A DNA stretch of 64,000 nt, taken from assembly GCF_001238295.1 (NCBI RefSeq), contig NZ_LGXZ01000015.1, positions 1 through 64,000 on the forward strand, read 5' to 3'. The notes under the pieces are model-generated. The model saw only the letters and a list, made by a program, of their open reading frames with translations. It had not been told where the DNA came from and searched no databases. Shown here in pieces: positions 19,822-29,679 of the stretch. How positions within the stretch are numbered: position 1 is the first letter of the stretch; the number at the start of each line of letters is the position of its first letter. The position numbers and the translations under genes are program-made. The stretch comes from Ruegeria sp. 6PALISEP08 (lineage in GTDB: Bacteria > Pseudomonadota > Alphaproteobacteria > Rhodobacterales > Rhodobacteraceae).

Positions 19822-20085
19822 TTAGCCCAGTGCTTTGACGCGTGCCGACAGGCGCGACATCTTGCGGGCTGCGGTGTTCTTGTGGAACACACCTTTGGTG
19901 ACGCCGCGCATCAGTTCAGGCTGAGCCGCACGCAGAGCATCGGTTGCCGCGCCCTTGTCACCAGAAGCAATCGCTTCTTCGACTTTGCGCAGATAGGTAC
20001 GGATGCGCGAACGACGCGCTTTGTTGATTGCGAAACGCTTTTCGTTCTGACGTGCGCGTTTCTTTGCCTGGGGCGAATTTGCCAT
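19822..20085 (-). CDS. rpsT: 30S ribosomal protein S20
   Basis: An 87-residue, highly basic, alanine-rich helical protein that binds 16S rRNA in the small subunit. The N-terminus [20 protein letters not shown] and the central [32 protein letters not shown] motif are diagnostic. It is a single-gene transcript with its own downstream terminator and, upstream, a terminator for the enoyl-CoA hydratase gene. The S20-dnaA neighbourhood is common in this family of bacteria. Confidence 0.97.
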   Translation of the reverse strand: MANSPQAKKRARQNEKRFAINKARRSRIRTYLRKVEEAIASGDKGAATDALRAAQPELMRGVTKGVFHKNTAARKMSRLSARVKALG

Positions 20086-20267
20086 GTGTTTCTGACCTTC
20101 GTTCGGTACGGTTATCTTGTGTTGCGCGCCACGGACATATCCGCACCGGATCAGAAATCACGAGTGTGAGTCGGGCCAAGCGGGCCGCACGCGCATGTAT
20201 AGCGGGGGTCTCTACCCAAGTTTTCAGTGTTTGCCAAGCCGATTCTTCCCGTCGGGGCTTTGGCCAC

Positions 20268-20290
20268 AAAAAAGGCGGGCCGGGCCCGCC
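20268..20290 (-). terminator. terminator after the enoyl-CoA hydratase gene
   Basis: On the minus strand GGCGGGC, a three-base loop and GCCCGCC form a perfect seven-pair stem followed by six T residues, 25 bases after the stop codon of the hydratase gene. A textbook intrinsic terminator. Confidence 0.88.
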
Positions 20291-20314
20291 TGCTTTGTAT
20301 CCGCTAAGTTTGGC

Positions 20315-21091
20315 TTACTTGTCGCGGAACTGCGCCGCGCGCTTTTCAAGGAAAGCTGCCATGCCTTCCTTTTGATCTTCTGTCGCGAACATCGAATGGA
20401 ACACGCGGCGTTCGAACAACATGCCTTCGCTCAGCGGAAGTTCATAGCTGCGATTCACCGCCTCTTTGGCCGCCATCGCGGTCAGTTGCGATTTCTCGGC
20501 AATCTTCTGGGCCGCGCCAACAGCTTCTTCGATCAGCTTCTTGGCCGGAACCACACGGCTGACCAGCCCGGCGCGCTCGGCCTCTTCGGCATCCATGAAA
20601 CGACCGGTCAGATTCATGTCCATCGACTTGGACTTGCCCACGAACCGCGTCAGGCGCTGGCTGCCGCCCAGACCGGCAATAACGCCCAGATTGATTTCGG
20701 GTTGCCCGAATTTGGCCGTGTCCGCCGCGATGATGAAATCGCACAGCATCGCCAATTCGCATCCGCCGCCCAGCGCATAACCTGCAACAGCCGCAATGAC
20801 CGGCTTGCGAATCGCCGAAACCCGATCATTGGCATCGGCAAACAGGTTCACGTTGTAGACGTCCACAAAACTCATCTCGGACATTTCCTTGATGTCCGCG
20901 CCTGCGGCAAAAGCCTTGTCCGATCCGGTGATCACGATGCACCGCACCTTGTCGTTGCGGTCTGCATCTTCCAGCGCCTCGCACAGCTCACCCAGCAACT
21001 GGGTGTTCAGCGCGTTCATCGCGTCCGGTCGATTGAGCTTGATAAGGGCGACGTGGTCTTCGATTTCGACGATGATCGTCTCAAAAGCCAT
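20315..21091 (-). CDS. Enoyl-CoA hydratase
   Basis: A 258-residue crotonase-fold enzyme expected to hydrate trans-2-enoyl-CoA to 3-hydroxyacyl-CoA in beta-oxidation. Oxyanion-hole motifs are [13 protein letters not shown] near residue 65 and [18 protein letters not shown] near residue 100; the two catalytic glutamates lie in GGCELAM and in [12 protein letters not shown]. The ATG giving [17 protein letters not shown] is used because the ten residues before it are not conserved, and the resulting length matches the family. It lies alone between mutM and rpsT with its own terminator. Confidence 0.93.
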   Translation of the reverse strand: MAFETIIVEIEDHVALIKLNRPDAMNALNTQLLGELCEALEDADRNDKVRCIVITGSDKAFAAGADIKEMSEMSFVDVYNVNLFADANDRVSAIRKPVIAAVAGYALGGGCELAMLCDFIIAADTAKFGQPEINLGVIAGLGGSQRLTRFVGKSKSMDMNLTGRFMDAEEAERAGLVSRVVPAKKLIEEAVGAAQKIAEKSQLTAMAAKEAVNRSYELPLSEGMLFERRVFHSMFATEDQKEGMAAFLEKRAAQFRDK

Positions 21092-21157
21092 GAGGTGTAA
21101 GCTTCCGGTTGTTCCGTTCAAGTACGATTCCTTACCACGCGAAAAACTTGGATCAAG

Positions 21158-22009
21158 TTATCTTTGGCATTGCGCACAATAGAAGGATGAGCGACCGGAC
21201 TGGGTGATTCTCTTGATTGCGGCGCTACAGCCCTCTGTCCGGCAGGGCTCTCCCTCGCGCCCATAGACGTCAAAGCTGTGCTGAAAATATCCAAGTTCTC
21301 CATCGGCTTGGCGAAAATCCCGCAGGGATGAGCCACCCGCTTCGATGGCGTCCTGCAACACCTGCCGGATGATCGGAACCAAAGCTGCGACACGTGATGC
21401 CGAAATTTGTCCGGCTTTGCGACGTGGCGACACCTTGCCGCGATAAAGCGCCTCACAGACATAGATATTCCCCAATCCGGCAACGATTCCCTGATCCAAC
21501 AGCGCCGATTTAACCGGGGTGTTCTTTCCATTGAATGCGTCGATCAGGTGTTGTTCGTGGAAATCATTGCCCAAAGGTTCTGGCCCCAGAACCGACAGCA
21601 GCTTGTGGTCTTCGGCCGTTGCTGTCGGCAGCAGGTCCATAGCACCGAACCGACGCGGGTCATTGAATGTCACGCGGGCACCGTTAGCCATGTGAAAAAC
21701 GACGTGGTCATGTTTCTCAGTCATCGGATGCTCATGCACAAACTGCCCCAACGGATCGCCCGACACGGTCATGCGGCCCGACATGCCCAGATGGATCAGC
21801 AGCGTCTCGCCACTGGTGAGATCTGCCAGAATGTATTTCGACCGCCGTCGCAAACGATCCACCCGCTGCCCGGTTAACCGCTCGGCCATGCGCTCGGGGA
21901 ACGGCCAGCGCAGATCAGGGCGATTCACATCGGCCTTTTCGATGACCACCCCTTCCATCGCAGGACTCAGGCCGCGTCTTACTGTCTCGACCTCGGGCAG
22001 TTCCGGCAT
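21158..22009 (-). CDS. mutM: Formamidopyrimidine-DNA glycosylase
   Basis: A 283-residue Fpg/MutM, the bifunctional glycosylase/AP lyase that removes 8-oxoguanine and formamidopyrimidines. The N-terminal catalytic PELPEVET (Pro2 nucleophile, Glu3) is intact. The helix-two-turn-helix region is near [19 protein letters not shown], and the zinc finger at the C-terminus shows [10 protein letters not shown] and FYCAQCQR. It is divergent from ubiE across 86 bases. Confidence 0.97.
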   Translation of the reverse strand: MPELPEVETVRRGLSPAMEGVVIEKADVNRPDLRWPFPERMAERLTGQRVDRLRRRSKYILADLTSGETLLIHLGMSGRMTVSGDPLGQFVHEHPMTEKHDHVVFHMANGARVTFNDPRRFGAMDLLPTATAEDHKLLSVLGPEPLGNDFHEQHLIDAFNGKNTPVKSALLDQGIVAGLGNIYVCEALYRGKVSPRRKAGQISASRVAALVPIIRQVLQDAIEAGGSSLRDFRQADGELGYFQHSFDVYGREGEPCRTEGCSAAIKRITQSGRSSFYCAQCQR

Positions 22010-22095
22010 TACACGGCTCCTAATTCAAAGGGCCGCATTGTGCCCGTCTCTCTTGGCCCTATAACAGAGACGAAATTCGACAAACGGCAAGGCAA

Positions 22096-22848
22096 ATGTC
22101 CGACAACAGCGACAAGACCACTCATTTCGGGTTCGAAACCGTGCGCGAGGCCGACAAGGCCGGGCGCGTGCAGGGCGTGTTCAACTCGGTTGCCTCGAAA
22201 TATGACGTTATGAACGATGTCATGTCGATGGGCATCCACCGGGTCTGGAAAGACGCGATGATGGACTGGCTGGCACCGCGTCCCGGCCAACTTCTTCTGG
22301 ACGTGGCGGGCGGCACGGGCGACATCTCCTTCCGCTTCCTCAAACGCGCAGGCCATGGCCACGCCACCGTTCTGGACCTGACCGAACCGATGCTGGTCGA
22401 AGGCCGGCAACGCGCCGAGGCAGATCAGATGTCGGACAGCCTGAACTGGGTGGTCGGCGATGCCATGGCCCTGCCGTTCGAAAACAACACGTTTGATGTC
22501 TACACGATCTCTTTTGGCATCCGGAACGTGACCCGCCCGCAAGACGCCCTGAACGAAGCTTACCGCGTGTTGAAACCCGGTGGCCGTCTGATGGTTCTGG
22601 AGTTCAGTCAGCTGCCCAATGACGGGCTGCAAAAGCTCTATGATCTCTACAGCTTCAACGTCATCCCCCGCATGGGCAAGCTGATCGCCAACGATTATGA
22701 CAGCTACCAGTACCTGGTGGAATCGATCCGCAATTTCCCCGATCAAGAGACATTTCTGGGCATGGTCCGCACCGCGGGCTTCGAGAACGCCAAATACCGA
22801 AACCTGAGCATGGGCATCGCCGCGCTGCATTCCGGCTGGAAAATCTGA
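22096..22848 (+). CDS. ubiE: Ubiquinone/menaquinone C-methyltransferase UbiE
   Basis: A 250-residue SAM-dependent methyltransferase that carries out the C-methylation in ubiquinone biosynthesis. Signature [22 protein letters not shown] is near residue 32, SAM motif [15 protein letters not shown] near residue 70, and the family motif [32 protein letters not shown] near residue 140. Its TGA overlaps the ubiB start (TGATG), so ubiE and ubiB are translationally coupled. Confidence 0.97.
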   Translation: MSDNSDKTTHFGFETVREADKAGRVQGVFNSVASKYDVMNDVMSMGIHRVWKDAMMDWLAPRPGQLLLDVAGGTGDISFRFLKRAGHGHATVLDLTEPMLVEGRQRAEADQMSDSLNWVVGDAMALPFENNTFDVYTISFGIRNVTRPQDALNEAYRVLKPGGRLMVLEFSQLPNDGLQKLYDLYSFNVIPRMGKLIANDYDSYQYLVESIRNFPDQETFLGMVRTAGFENAKYRNLSMGIAALHSGWKI

Positions 22849-24377
22849 TGCGTGGCCCTCACAACATCATCCGCCTGATCCGCACCGGCGCCACTTTGGA
22901 GCGCACCGGAGCCATGAACGTGGTGCTGGACGCCTTTGAGGCCCCCCGGTCGCTGCGGTTTGTTGCCCATGCGTTGGGCAAACCGTTCCAATGGCTGGGC
23001 TACAAAGGCGATCCTGATATGCCGCCGGCCACCCGTGCCCTGACGGCGCTGGGTCCTGCCTACATCAAGTTTGGTCAGGTGCTGTCTACCCGCCCCGATG
23101 TCGTCGGCAACGAACTGGCCGAGCAGTTGCGCGTGCTTCAGGACAAATTGCCCCCATTCTCCAAATCTGAAGCCATGGCCGAGGTGGAAAAGGAACTGGG
23201 TCAGCCTGTCGCCGAGATCTTCAGTGAATTCAGTGAACCCATTGCCGCCGCATCAATCGCGCAAGTCCATAAAGCCAAACTGGTCAGCAACGGTGAGGAT
23301 GTAGCCGTCAAGGTCCTACGCCCCAATATTGAACGCGCCTTTCGTAAGGATGTGGACGCGTTCTATTTCGCGGCCCGAATCGTGCAGCTTTTTGCCCCCG
23401 GCGCGCGCCGCTTGCGCCCGATGGAGGTGATCGAACATTTCGATGGCGTTGTCCGAGGTGAACTTGATCTGCGGCTGGAAAGCTCCGCTGCATCGGAATA
23501 CGCCGCGAATACCAAGGATGATGCCGGGTTCTGGCTGCCACCTGTGGTATGGTCCCTTTCAGCCCGTCGTGTCATGACGCTCAGCTGGGCCGACGGTATT
23601 CCGCTGGGCGATAACGCCGCACTTGATGCGGCAGGTCATAACCGCCGCGATCTGGCCGAACGTGTGCTGCGCCTGTTCTTGCTGCACGCCCTGCGTGACG
23701 GCTATTTCCACGCCGACATGCACCAGGGCAACCTGAAGGTCGCCGCGAACGGTGACATCATCGCCTATGATTACGGCATCATGGGTCATATCGACGAATA
23801 TACCCGCCGGGTCTATGCCGAGATTCTCTTTGGCTTCATCCGCCGCGACTACAAGCGCGTGGCCGAGGTGCATTTCGAAGCGGGCTATGTCCCCGCCAAC
23901 CGGGACGTGGATGAATTCGCCCGCGCCCTGCGCGCGGTCGGTGAACCCATTTTCGGGATGGATGCCTCTCATATCTCGATGGGCCGCCTGCTGAACTACC
24001 TCTTCGAGGTGACAGAACGGTTCGGCATGGAAACTAGAACCGAACTGATCCTGCTGCAACGCACGATGGTGGTGGTTGAAGGCGTGGCGCGCTCACTTGA
24101 CGATCACATGAACATCTGGGAGGTCGCCCGCCCGGTGGTCGAAGACTATATAAAACGCTCTATCGGTCCACGCGCCGCTCTACGGGATTTTGGAAAAACC
24201 GCAATGGTTCTTGCCCGTTTCGGCCCGCGCCTGCCGGCACTCGTCGAAAACGCGCTGATTGCGCAAACCCAAAAAGACGATCAGAAGAACAATGGCCTTG
24301 GCACGTATGTCTTATCTGCGGTTCTCGGCGCCGGGTTCGGCATAGCCGCCACGCTGATTGCCATAGCACTCAGCTAA
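22848..24377 (+). CDS. ubiB: Ubiquinone biosynthesis regulatory kinase UbiB
   Basis: A 509-residue ABC1-family atypical kinase/ATPase that supports ubiquinone biosynthesis at the inner membrane. The KxGQ motif is in YIKFGQVLSTRPDV near residue 72, the alanine-rich loop in AAASIAQVHKAKLV near residue 125, and the catalytic loop in HADMHQGNLKV near residue 288, with the metal site in IAYDYGIMGHID. Two hydrophobic segments at the C-terminus (LPALVENALIA and VLGAGFGIAATLIAIALS) match the membrane anchor expected of UbiB. This is the intact ABC1 protein of the window, in contrast to the broken one at 6.6-7.9 kb. Confidence 0.96.
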   Translation: MRGPHNIIRLIRTGATLERTGAMNVVLDAFEAPRSLRFVAHALGKPFQWLGYKGDPDMPPATRALTALGPAYIKFGQVLSTRPDVVGNELAEQLRVLQDKLPPFSKSEAMAEVEKELGQPVAEIFSEFSEPIAAASIAQVHKAKLVSNGEDVAVKVLRPNIERAFRKDVDAFYFAARIVQLFAPGARRLRPMEVIEHFDGVVRGELDLRLESSAASEYAANTKDDAGFWLPPVVWSLSARRVMTLSWADGIPLGDNAALDAAGHNRRDLAERVLRLFLLHALRDGYFHADMHQGNLKVAANGDIIAYDYGIMGHIDEYTRRVYAEILFGFIRRDYKRVAEVHFEAGYVPANRDVDEFARALRAVGEPIFGMDASHISMGRLLNYLFEVTERFGMETRTELILLQRTMVVVEGVARSLDDHMNIWEVARPVVEDYIKRSIGPRAALRDFGKTAMVLARFGPRLPALVENALIAQTQKDDQKNNGLGTYVLSAVLGAGFGIAATLIAIALS

Positions 24378-24391
24378 GGCAAACCCGCCGG

Positions 24392-24459
24392 CTTCATCTG
24401 GCTAAAAATATCCTCGGGGGGAATTGCGCCACGGCGCAATGGGGGGCAGACAGCCCCCC
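24392..24459. repeat. degenerate intergenic repeat plus two GC hairpins
   Basis: CTTCATCTGGCTAAAAATAT resembles the start of the 33-base repeat found at 16483 and 61103. It is followed by two hairpins: ATTGCGCC/GGCGCAAT (24423-24440, loop 2) and GGGGGGC/GCCCCCC (24441-24459, loop 5). The element sits between the converging ubiB and thiolase genes and could act as a terminator in either direction, although no long T-run follows. Confidence 0.6.
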
Positions 24460-24473
24460 TCCCCCGGTCTGGC

Positions 24474-25649
24474 TCAGAGCCGCTCTATGGCAAGTGCAAT
24501 CCCCTGACCACCGCCAACGCACATGGTGATCAAAGCTTTTGATCCACCCGTACGCTCCAACTCATACAGCGCTTTCAAGGTGATGATCGCGCCGGTTGCG
24601 CCAACCGGATGGCCCAAAGCAATGGCACCCCCATTCGGGTTCACCTTGGCGGCGTCCAGACCGAGTTCCTGATTCACAGCCAGTGCTTGTGCGGCAAAGG
24701 CTTCGTTGCTTTCGATCACATCGAAATCGCCAGCCGACAAACCTGTCTTCTTGAACAGGTTTTGAACAGCCGGAACCGGGCCAATACCCATAACTTCGGG
24801 CCGCACGCCGGCATGAGCATAGCCGATCACTCGTGCTTTTGGTTTCAGACCAGCTTTCTCTGCCGCGCTCGCCGTTGCCAGAACCATCGCCGCAGCGCCG
24901 TCATTGATGCCCGACGCGTTCCCTGCCGTCACGCGCCCGTCTTTCTTGAATACCGGCCTCAAGCCAGCCAGCGCCTCTACCGTCGTTGCTTTGGGGTGTT
25001 CATCGACCTTGAAATCGACCATGTCTCGCTTGACCTTGACCTGCACCGACGCGATTTGGTTTTCGAAAAATCCCCCCTCAATCGCAGCTGCCGCACGGGC
25101 CTGGCTGGTCATGGCAAACTCATCCATCTGTTCACGGCTGATCTGGTGTTCATCCGCCACATTTTCGGCCGTGATACCCATATGCCCTGTGCCAAACGGG
25201 CAATTCAGCGCGCCCAGCATCATATCCAGCGAAGAAACGTCGCCCATCTTCGCGCCCCAGCGCGCCTGAGGAACAATGTAAGGGCTACGCGACATGCTCT
25301 CAGCACCGCCCGCCACGGCAAATTCTGCGTCGCCCAGCATCAAGGACTGCACTGCGGATACGATAGCCTGAGCCCCGGAACCACACAGACGGTTTACGTT
25401 CATCGCCGGTGTACCGTTGGGAATGCCCGCCTGCATCGCGGCCACACGCGACAAATACATGTCACGTGGTTCGGTGTTGATGACATGACCAAAGACAACA
25501 CTGCCGATCTGCCCACCTTCGACTCCCGAGCGTTCAAGGGCCGCTTCCGTTGCAACAGTGGCCAGATCAATCGGAGCCGTTGAGGCCAAAGTGCCGCCAA
25601 ATGTGCCGATGGCGGTACGCGCACCATCCAGAATCACTACGTCAGTCAT
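24474..25649 (-). CDS. Acetyl-CoA C-acyltransferase (thiolase)
   Basis: A 391-residue thiolase that condenses or cleaves acyl-CoA by two acetyl units. The nucleophilic cysteine is in NRLCGSGAQAI near residue 88, the catalytic histidine in NGGAIALGHPVGATGA near residue 347, and the second cysteine in ITMCVGGGQGIA near residue 377. The ATG giving MTDVVILDGARTAIGTFGG follows GGAGGAAAAC and is the usual N-terminus. It could serve ketone-body metabolism, polyhydroxyalkanoate synthesis or beta-oxidation. It is divergent from the XRE-cupin regulator. Confidence 0.93.
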   Translation of the reverse strand: MTDVVILDGARTAIGTFGGTLASTAPIDLATVATEAALERSGVEGGQIGSVVFGHVINTEPRDMYLSRVAAMQAGIPNGTPAMNVNRLCGSGAQAIVSAVQSLMLGDAEFAVAGGAESMSRSPYIVPQARWGAKMGDVSSLDMMLGALNCPFGTGHMGITAENVADEHQISREQMDEFAMTSQARAAAAIEGGFFENQIASVQVKVKRDMVDFKVDEHPKATTVEALAGLRPVFKKDGRVTAGNASGINDGAAAMVLATASAAEKAGLKPKARVIGYAHAGVRPEVMGIGPVPAVQNLFKKTGLSAGDFDVIESNEAFAAQALAVNQELGLDAAKVNPNGGAIALGHPVGATGAIITLKALYELERTGGSKALITMCVGGGQGIALAIERL

Positions 25650-25750
25650 GTTTTCTCCTCCAAAACCCGCGCGCATTATGCACGTGCAGCATGATCTTCA
25701 AATTTGACTCACTGTCACGCCCGGAATTGACATTACGTTGCGCAACACGC

Positions 25751-26326
25751 ATGGATTCCGTCATGACGGAAAATACAGACGATATCCTGAACCTTTTACC
25801 TGCACGCCTGAAAGAAGCGCGTCGGGCCAAAGGGCTATCCCTCGAGGCAGTTGCGAACCTCAGCGGCGTTTCCCGGTCCATGGTCAGCCAGATTGAGCGC
25901 GGAGAAAGCAGCCCTACGATCTCGACCCTATGGAACCTGACCCGCGCCTTGCAGGTGGATTTTGCAGGTCTGCTGGAAGGCGCAAAAGCCAGTGACCAGA
26001 TTGAGGTTCTGCGAACGTCCGAGGTCCCCAGCATCGATAATATGGGACAAAACTGCCGAATTCGCATCCTATCCCCGCCGGAAGAGGCCGGAGGGCACGA
26101 GGTCTACGATATTGAGTTTGAAGAAGGCGGAGCTTTGAACAGCCAGCCTCACGCCCGTGGCGCTCGTGAACAACTGACGGTGCTGGAAGGCGCAGTCAGA
26201 GTCACGTCCGGCAGCGCCGTCTCGGACCTCAGCCAAGGAGACACCGCCCGCTATGCCGCAGACATTGCACATTCCATTTCCGCCAAAGGGCCCGCAAGAG
26301 TCTTCCTGATCGTGAAAAACGCCTGA
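25751..26326 (+). CDS. XRE-cupin transcriptional regulator
   Basis: A 191-residue regulator with an N-terminal XRE helix-turn-helix (LKEARRAKGLSLEAVANLSGVSRSMVSQIERGESSPTISTLW, about residues 20-60) and a C-terminal cupin domain (about 115-190) containing the PHARGAREQLTVLEGAVRV and GDTARYAADIAHSI motifs. Such proteins usually sense a small metabolite and control an adjacent catabolic gene. The next genes downstream, kbl-tdh, are likely targets. Start at 25751 or at a second ATG at 25763; no clear Shine-Dalgarno decides. A palindrome GTTGCGCAAC (25737-25746) and a TTGACA (25727-25732) lie upstream. Confidence 0.87.
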   Translation: MDSVMTENTDDILNLLPARLKEARRAKGLSLEAVANLSGVSRSMVSQIERGESSPTISTLWNLTRALQVDFAGLLEGAKASDQIEVLRTSEVPSIDNMGQNCRIRILSPPEEAGGHEVYDIEFEEGGALNSQPHARGAREQLTVLEGAVRVTSGSAVSDLSQGDTARYAADIAHSISAKGPARVFLIVKNA

Positions 26327-26349
26327 AACCGGCAGATTTCCGCCTTCAC

Positions 26350-26392
26350 GGAAATTTTTCCTCCATATTGTAATTCCCCTATTTGGGAAATT
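26350..26392. promoter_or_regulatory. AT-rich imperfect inverted repeats upstream of kbl
   Basis: Two symmetrical elements lie in the 110-base gap before kbl: GGAAATTTTTCC (26350-26361) and AATTCCC/GGGAAATT with a six-base centre (26372-26392). They are possible operator sites for the neighbouring XRE-cupin regulator. This is position-based inference. Confidence 0.3.
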
Positions 26393-26436
26393 CATCCGCT
26401 ATGTTAGATGTGCGACTCAGTTGAACGGAGGTCGCC

Positions 26437-27624
26437 ATGGCAGATGCATTCCTGTCCCACATCACGGACACACTCGCGCAGATCGAATCCGAAGGATTGT
26501 ACAAGCGCGAAAGAATGATCACCTCGCCTCAGGGCGGTGAGATTACGGTAGGCGAAAAACAGGTCATCAACCTGTGCGCCAATAACTATCTGGGTCTGGC
26601 CGATCACCCCGCGCTGATCGATGCCGCTACGAAAGCCATGGGCCCAAAAGGCTTTGGCATGGCCTCGGTTCGGTTCATTTGCGGCACGCAGGATATTCAT
26701 CGTGAATTGGAACAGAAACTGGCGGCATTCCTGAACAAGGACGACACCATCCTGTTTGCTGCCTGTTTCGATGCCAATGGTGGTCTTTTTGAACCGCTGC
26801 TCGGGCCCGAAGATGCCATTATCTCGGACAGTCTGAACCATGCCTCGATCATCGACGGGGTACGCCTGTGCAAAGCCAAGCGCTATCGCTATCTGAACAA
26901 TGACATGAACGACCTCGAAGCCTGGTTGAAACAGGCGCGCGAGGATGGCGCACGGCATATCATGATTGCGACCGACGGCGTATTTTCGATGGATGGCTAT
27001 CTGGCCAATCTGCCGAAAGTCCGCGAGTTGGCTGACCAGTATGATGCAATTGTCATGGTAGATGACTGCCATGCCACCGGCTTTATGGGGCCGAACGGCG
27101 CGGGTACGCCGGATCACTTTGGCGTCGACGTGGACATTCTGACGGGCACTTTGGGCAAAGCACTTGGGGGGGCAATCGGCGGTTACATCGCCGGGCCGCA
27201 GCCAGTGATCGACCTGCTGCGGCAGCGGGCGCGGCCCTATCTGTTCTCAAACTCGCTGCCGCCTTCCATCGTCGCCGCCGGGCTGGAAGCGATCCGCCTG
27301 GTCGAAGAAGGTGCCATGCTGCGCGCCCAGTTGTTCGGAAACGCCAAATACTGGCGCGCCGGGTTGGAAAAGCTGGGCTTTGACCTGCTGCCCGGCGAGC
27401 ACCCGATCATCCCGGTGATGCTGGGTGAGGCAGCGCTGGCGCAGGAAATGGCATCACGATTGTTCGGCGAGGGCGTTTACGTTTCAGGCTTCTTCTTTCC
27501 GGTCGTCCCACGCGGGCAAGCACGGATCAGAACGCAGATGAATGCGGCGCTCACAAAGGATGAACTGGATCGCGCCTTGGCGGCCTTTGGCAAGGTTGGC
27601 AAGGAACTAGGGGTCATCGAATGA
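26437..27624 (+). CDS. kbl: Glycine C-acetyltransferase (2-amino-3-ketobutyrate CoA ligase)
   Basis: A 395-residue PLP enzyme of the alpha-oxoamine synthase family that cleaves 2-amino-3-ketobutyrate with CoA to glycine and acetyl-CoA, the second step of threonine catabolism. Visible motifs are [61 protein letters not shown], and the Schiff-base lysine in [16 protein letters not shown] near residue 245. An AACGGAGG precedes the ATG. The stop overlaps the start of the cysteine-synthase-like gene (ATGA), and tdh follows, so the three form one operon. Confidence 0.96.
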   Translation: MADAFLSHITDTLAQIESEGLYKRERMITSPQGGEITVGEKQVINLCANNYLGLADHPALIDAATKAMGPKGFGMASVRFICGTQDIHRELEQKLAAFLNKDDTILFAACFDANGGLFEPLLGPEDAIISDSLNHASIIDGVRLCKAKRYRYLNNDMNDLEAWLKQAREDGARHIMIATDGVFSMDGYLANLPKVRELADQYDAIVMVDDCHATGFMGPNGAGTPDHFGVDVDILTGTLGKALGGAIGGYIAGPQPVIDLLRQRARPYLFSNSLPPSIVAAGLEAIRLVEEGAMLRAQLFGNAKYWRAGLEKLGFDLLPGEHPIIPVMLGEAALAQEMASRLFGEGVYVSGFFFPVVPRGQARIRTQMNAALTKDELDRALAAFGKVGKELGVIE

Positions 27625-28571
27625 TCCTGCCATCGGTCATAGACGCAATCGGCAACACCCCAATGGTCGAGTTGTCGCGTCTGTGTGCCCGGCTAAACCT
27701 GAACGGGCGTATCGTCGCCAAGCTGGATTACTTGCTGCCCGGTTTCTCGAAGAAAGATCGGGCTGCAAGGTCCATCATCGAAATGGCCCGTGCGGATGGT
27801 ACGCTTGCGCCGGGACAAACTGTGGTCGAGCTGACATCCGGCAACATGGGCACAGGGCTCGCGATTGTGTGTGGTATCCTCGGGCACCCTTTCATCGCGG
27901 TCATGAGTGCCGGTAACTCAGTCGAGCGAGCGCGCATGATGCGAGCCCTGGGGGCACAAGTGATCATTGTGCCCCAAGCCCACGGCAGCAAGCCAGGTGA
28001 AGTCTCGGGGGCTGATCTTGAACTGGTCGATGCCGAGGCGAAGCGTATCACAACCGAACGCAATGCGTTTCGCGCCGATCAATTCGGGCATTCAGGAAAC
28101 CCCAAAACCCATGAAACAGGAACCGGACCCGAGATTTGGGCGCAGTCCGAAGGTGCCGTCACCGCGTTTTGCGATTTTGCCGGATCCGGCGGCACGCTGG
28201 CGGGTGCCGCAAAGTTCCTAAACCGACATGGCGTGCGCTGCTATGCCGTTGAACCCGAAGGCGCACGGGCCCTCGCCGGTGAAACGATTTCGACCCCCGA
28301 CCACCCCATACAGGGTGGCGGATATGCCATGAGTGAACTGGTGCATATGAATGGCACCGCACTTGCCGGACATCTCGCTGTGTCCGGAGAGGCTGCGCGG
28401 GAATGTGCGCGACTTCTGGCCCGTACCGAAGGAATATTCGCCGGCTACTCGGCAGGTGCGAACCTTTCTGCCGCAATTGAGCTGCTTCGCGGCCCTGAAG
28501 AAGGCGGCTGCATCGCAATCGTCATGTGCGACAGCGGCTTGAAATACCTTTCGACCGATTTGTGGGAGTAA
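27621..28571 (+). CDS. Cysteine synthase-like PLP enzyme in the threonine operon
   Basis: A 316-residue fold-type II PLP enzyme of the cysteine synthase/cystathionine beta-synthase family. [12 protein letters not shown] opens the protein; the lysine that should bind PLP lies in [15 protein letters not shown] near residue 47, where classical enzymes have NPSGSVKDR. The asparagine loop [12 protein letters not shown] and the phosphate loop [11 protein letters not shown] are present. The substrate cannot be named. It is inserted between kbl and tdh with start-stop overlap to kbl and four bases to tdh, so a role in threonine, serine or 2-amino-3-ketobutyrate metabolism is more likely than routine cysteine synthesis. 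Confidence 0.85.
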   Translation: MILPSVIDAIGNTPMVELSRLCARLNLNGRIVAKLDYLLPGFSKKDRAARSIIEMARADGTLAPGQTVVELTSGNMGTGLAIVCGILGHPFIAVMSAGNSVERARMMRALGAQVIIVPQAHGSKPGEVSGADLELVDAEAKRITTERNAFRADQFGHSGNPKTHETGTGPEIWAQSEGAVTAFCDFAGSGGTLAGAAKFLNRHGVRCYAVEPEGARALAGETISTPDHPIQGGGYAMSELVHMNGTALAGHLAVSGEAARECARLLARTEGIFAGYSAGANLSAAIELLRGPEEGGCIAIVMCDSGLKYLSTDLWE

Positions 28572-28575
28572 CAAA

Positions 28576-29619
28576 ATGCGACCCAACACGATGAAAGCAC
28601 TGGAGAAATCCAAGCCTCGGGAAGGGCTGTGGATGGTTCAGGCCCCGGTTCCCGAAATTGGCGCAGAAGAGGTGCTGATCAAGATCAACAAGACTGGTAT
28701 ATGCGGCACCGATATCCATATCTGGAACTGGGATGATTGGGCTGCCGCCACTGTGCCGGTCCCGATGATCACGGGCCACGAGTTCGCCGGAGAGATCGTG
28801 GAAATAGGGCGAAACGTAACCGGGCTTGAGATCGGCCAACGGTGTTCCGGAGAGGGTCATCTGATCACGACCGACAGTAGACAGAGCCGCGCAGGAAAGT
28901 TCCACCTCGACCCCGGCACGCGCGGGATAGGCGTGAACGAACAAGGGGCATTTGCACAATATCTGAAACTTCCCGCCTTCAACGTCGTGCCTCTGCCGGA
29001 TGACGTGCCGGATGAAATCGGTGCCATCCTCGACCCTTTGGGCAATGCTGTTCATACGGCGCTGAGTTTCGATCTGCTTGGCGAAGATGTTCTGATCACC
29101 GGCGCTGGACCGATTGGTATCATGGCCGCAGCCGTCGCCCGTCATGCAGGCGCGCGTCACGTGGTGATCACCGACATCAACCCCGACCGTCTGAAACTAG
29201 CCGAGCATGTGGTGCCAACCGTCCGCACAGTCGACGTGTCCAAGGAAGATTTGCAAGATGTCGTCACAGAATTGGGCATGAAGGAAGGCTTTGACGTTGG
29301 TCTGGAAATGTCTGGTTCTCAAGCGGCGCTGGACCAGATGGTTGAGGCATTGGTGATGGGTGGGAAAATCGCCTTGCTGGGGATTCCTCCGGGTAAATCT
29401 CCGGTCGATTGGTCGCGCATCGTGTTCAAGGCCATCACCATCAAGGGTGTCTACGGGCGTGAAATGTTCGAAACCTGGTACAAGATGATCGCCATGTTAC
29501 AAAACGGGCTGGATGTATCCAGTGTGATCACGCACCGAGTCAAGGTCGATGAATTCGCTCAAGGCTTTGCAGCCATGAAATCCGGGCAGTCCGGCAAGGT
29601 TGTTTTGGATTGGACCTAA
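28576..29619 (+). CDS. tdh: L-threonine 3-dehydrogenase
   Basis: A 347-residue zinc-dependent medium-chain dehydrogenase that oxidises threonine to 2-amino-3-ketobutyrate, the substrate of the upstream Kbl. Catalytic zinc ligands are in [10 protein letters not shown] and [14 protein letters not shown], and the NAD-binding motif is [13 protein letters not shown] near residue 175. The ATG at 28576 has a GGGAG seven bases upstream; an internal ATG five codons later would match the E. coli N-terminus (MKALEKSK) but has no ribosome site. The four-cysteine structural zinc site of many relatives is not obvious. Confidence 0.96.
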   Translation: MRPNTMKALEKSKPREGLWMVQAPVPEIGAEEVLIKINKTGICGTDIHIWNWDDWAAATVPVPMITGHEFAGEIVEIGRNVTGLEIGQRCSGEGHLITTDSRQSRAGKFHLDPGTRGIGVNEQGAFAQYLKLPAFNVVPLPDDVPDEIGAILDPLGNAVHTALSFDLLGEDVLITGAGPIGIMAAAVARHAGARHVVITDINPDRLKLAEHVVPTVRTVDVSKEDLQDVVTELGMKEGFDVGLEMSGSQAALDQMVEALVMGGKIALLGIPPGKSPVDWSRIVFKAITIKGVYGREMFETWYKMIAMLQNGLDVSSVITHRVKVDEFAQGFAAMKSGQSGKVVLDWT

Positions 29620-29679
29620 GGCTCTGGAACTGCGCGGGATTTGACCCTAAACAGAGGTAAACCCGCGTTGGAGGAGCAT

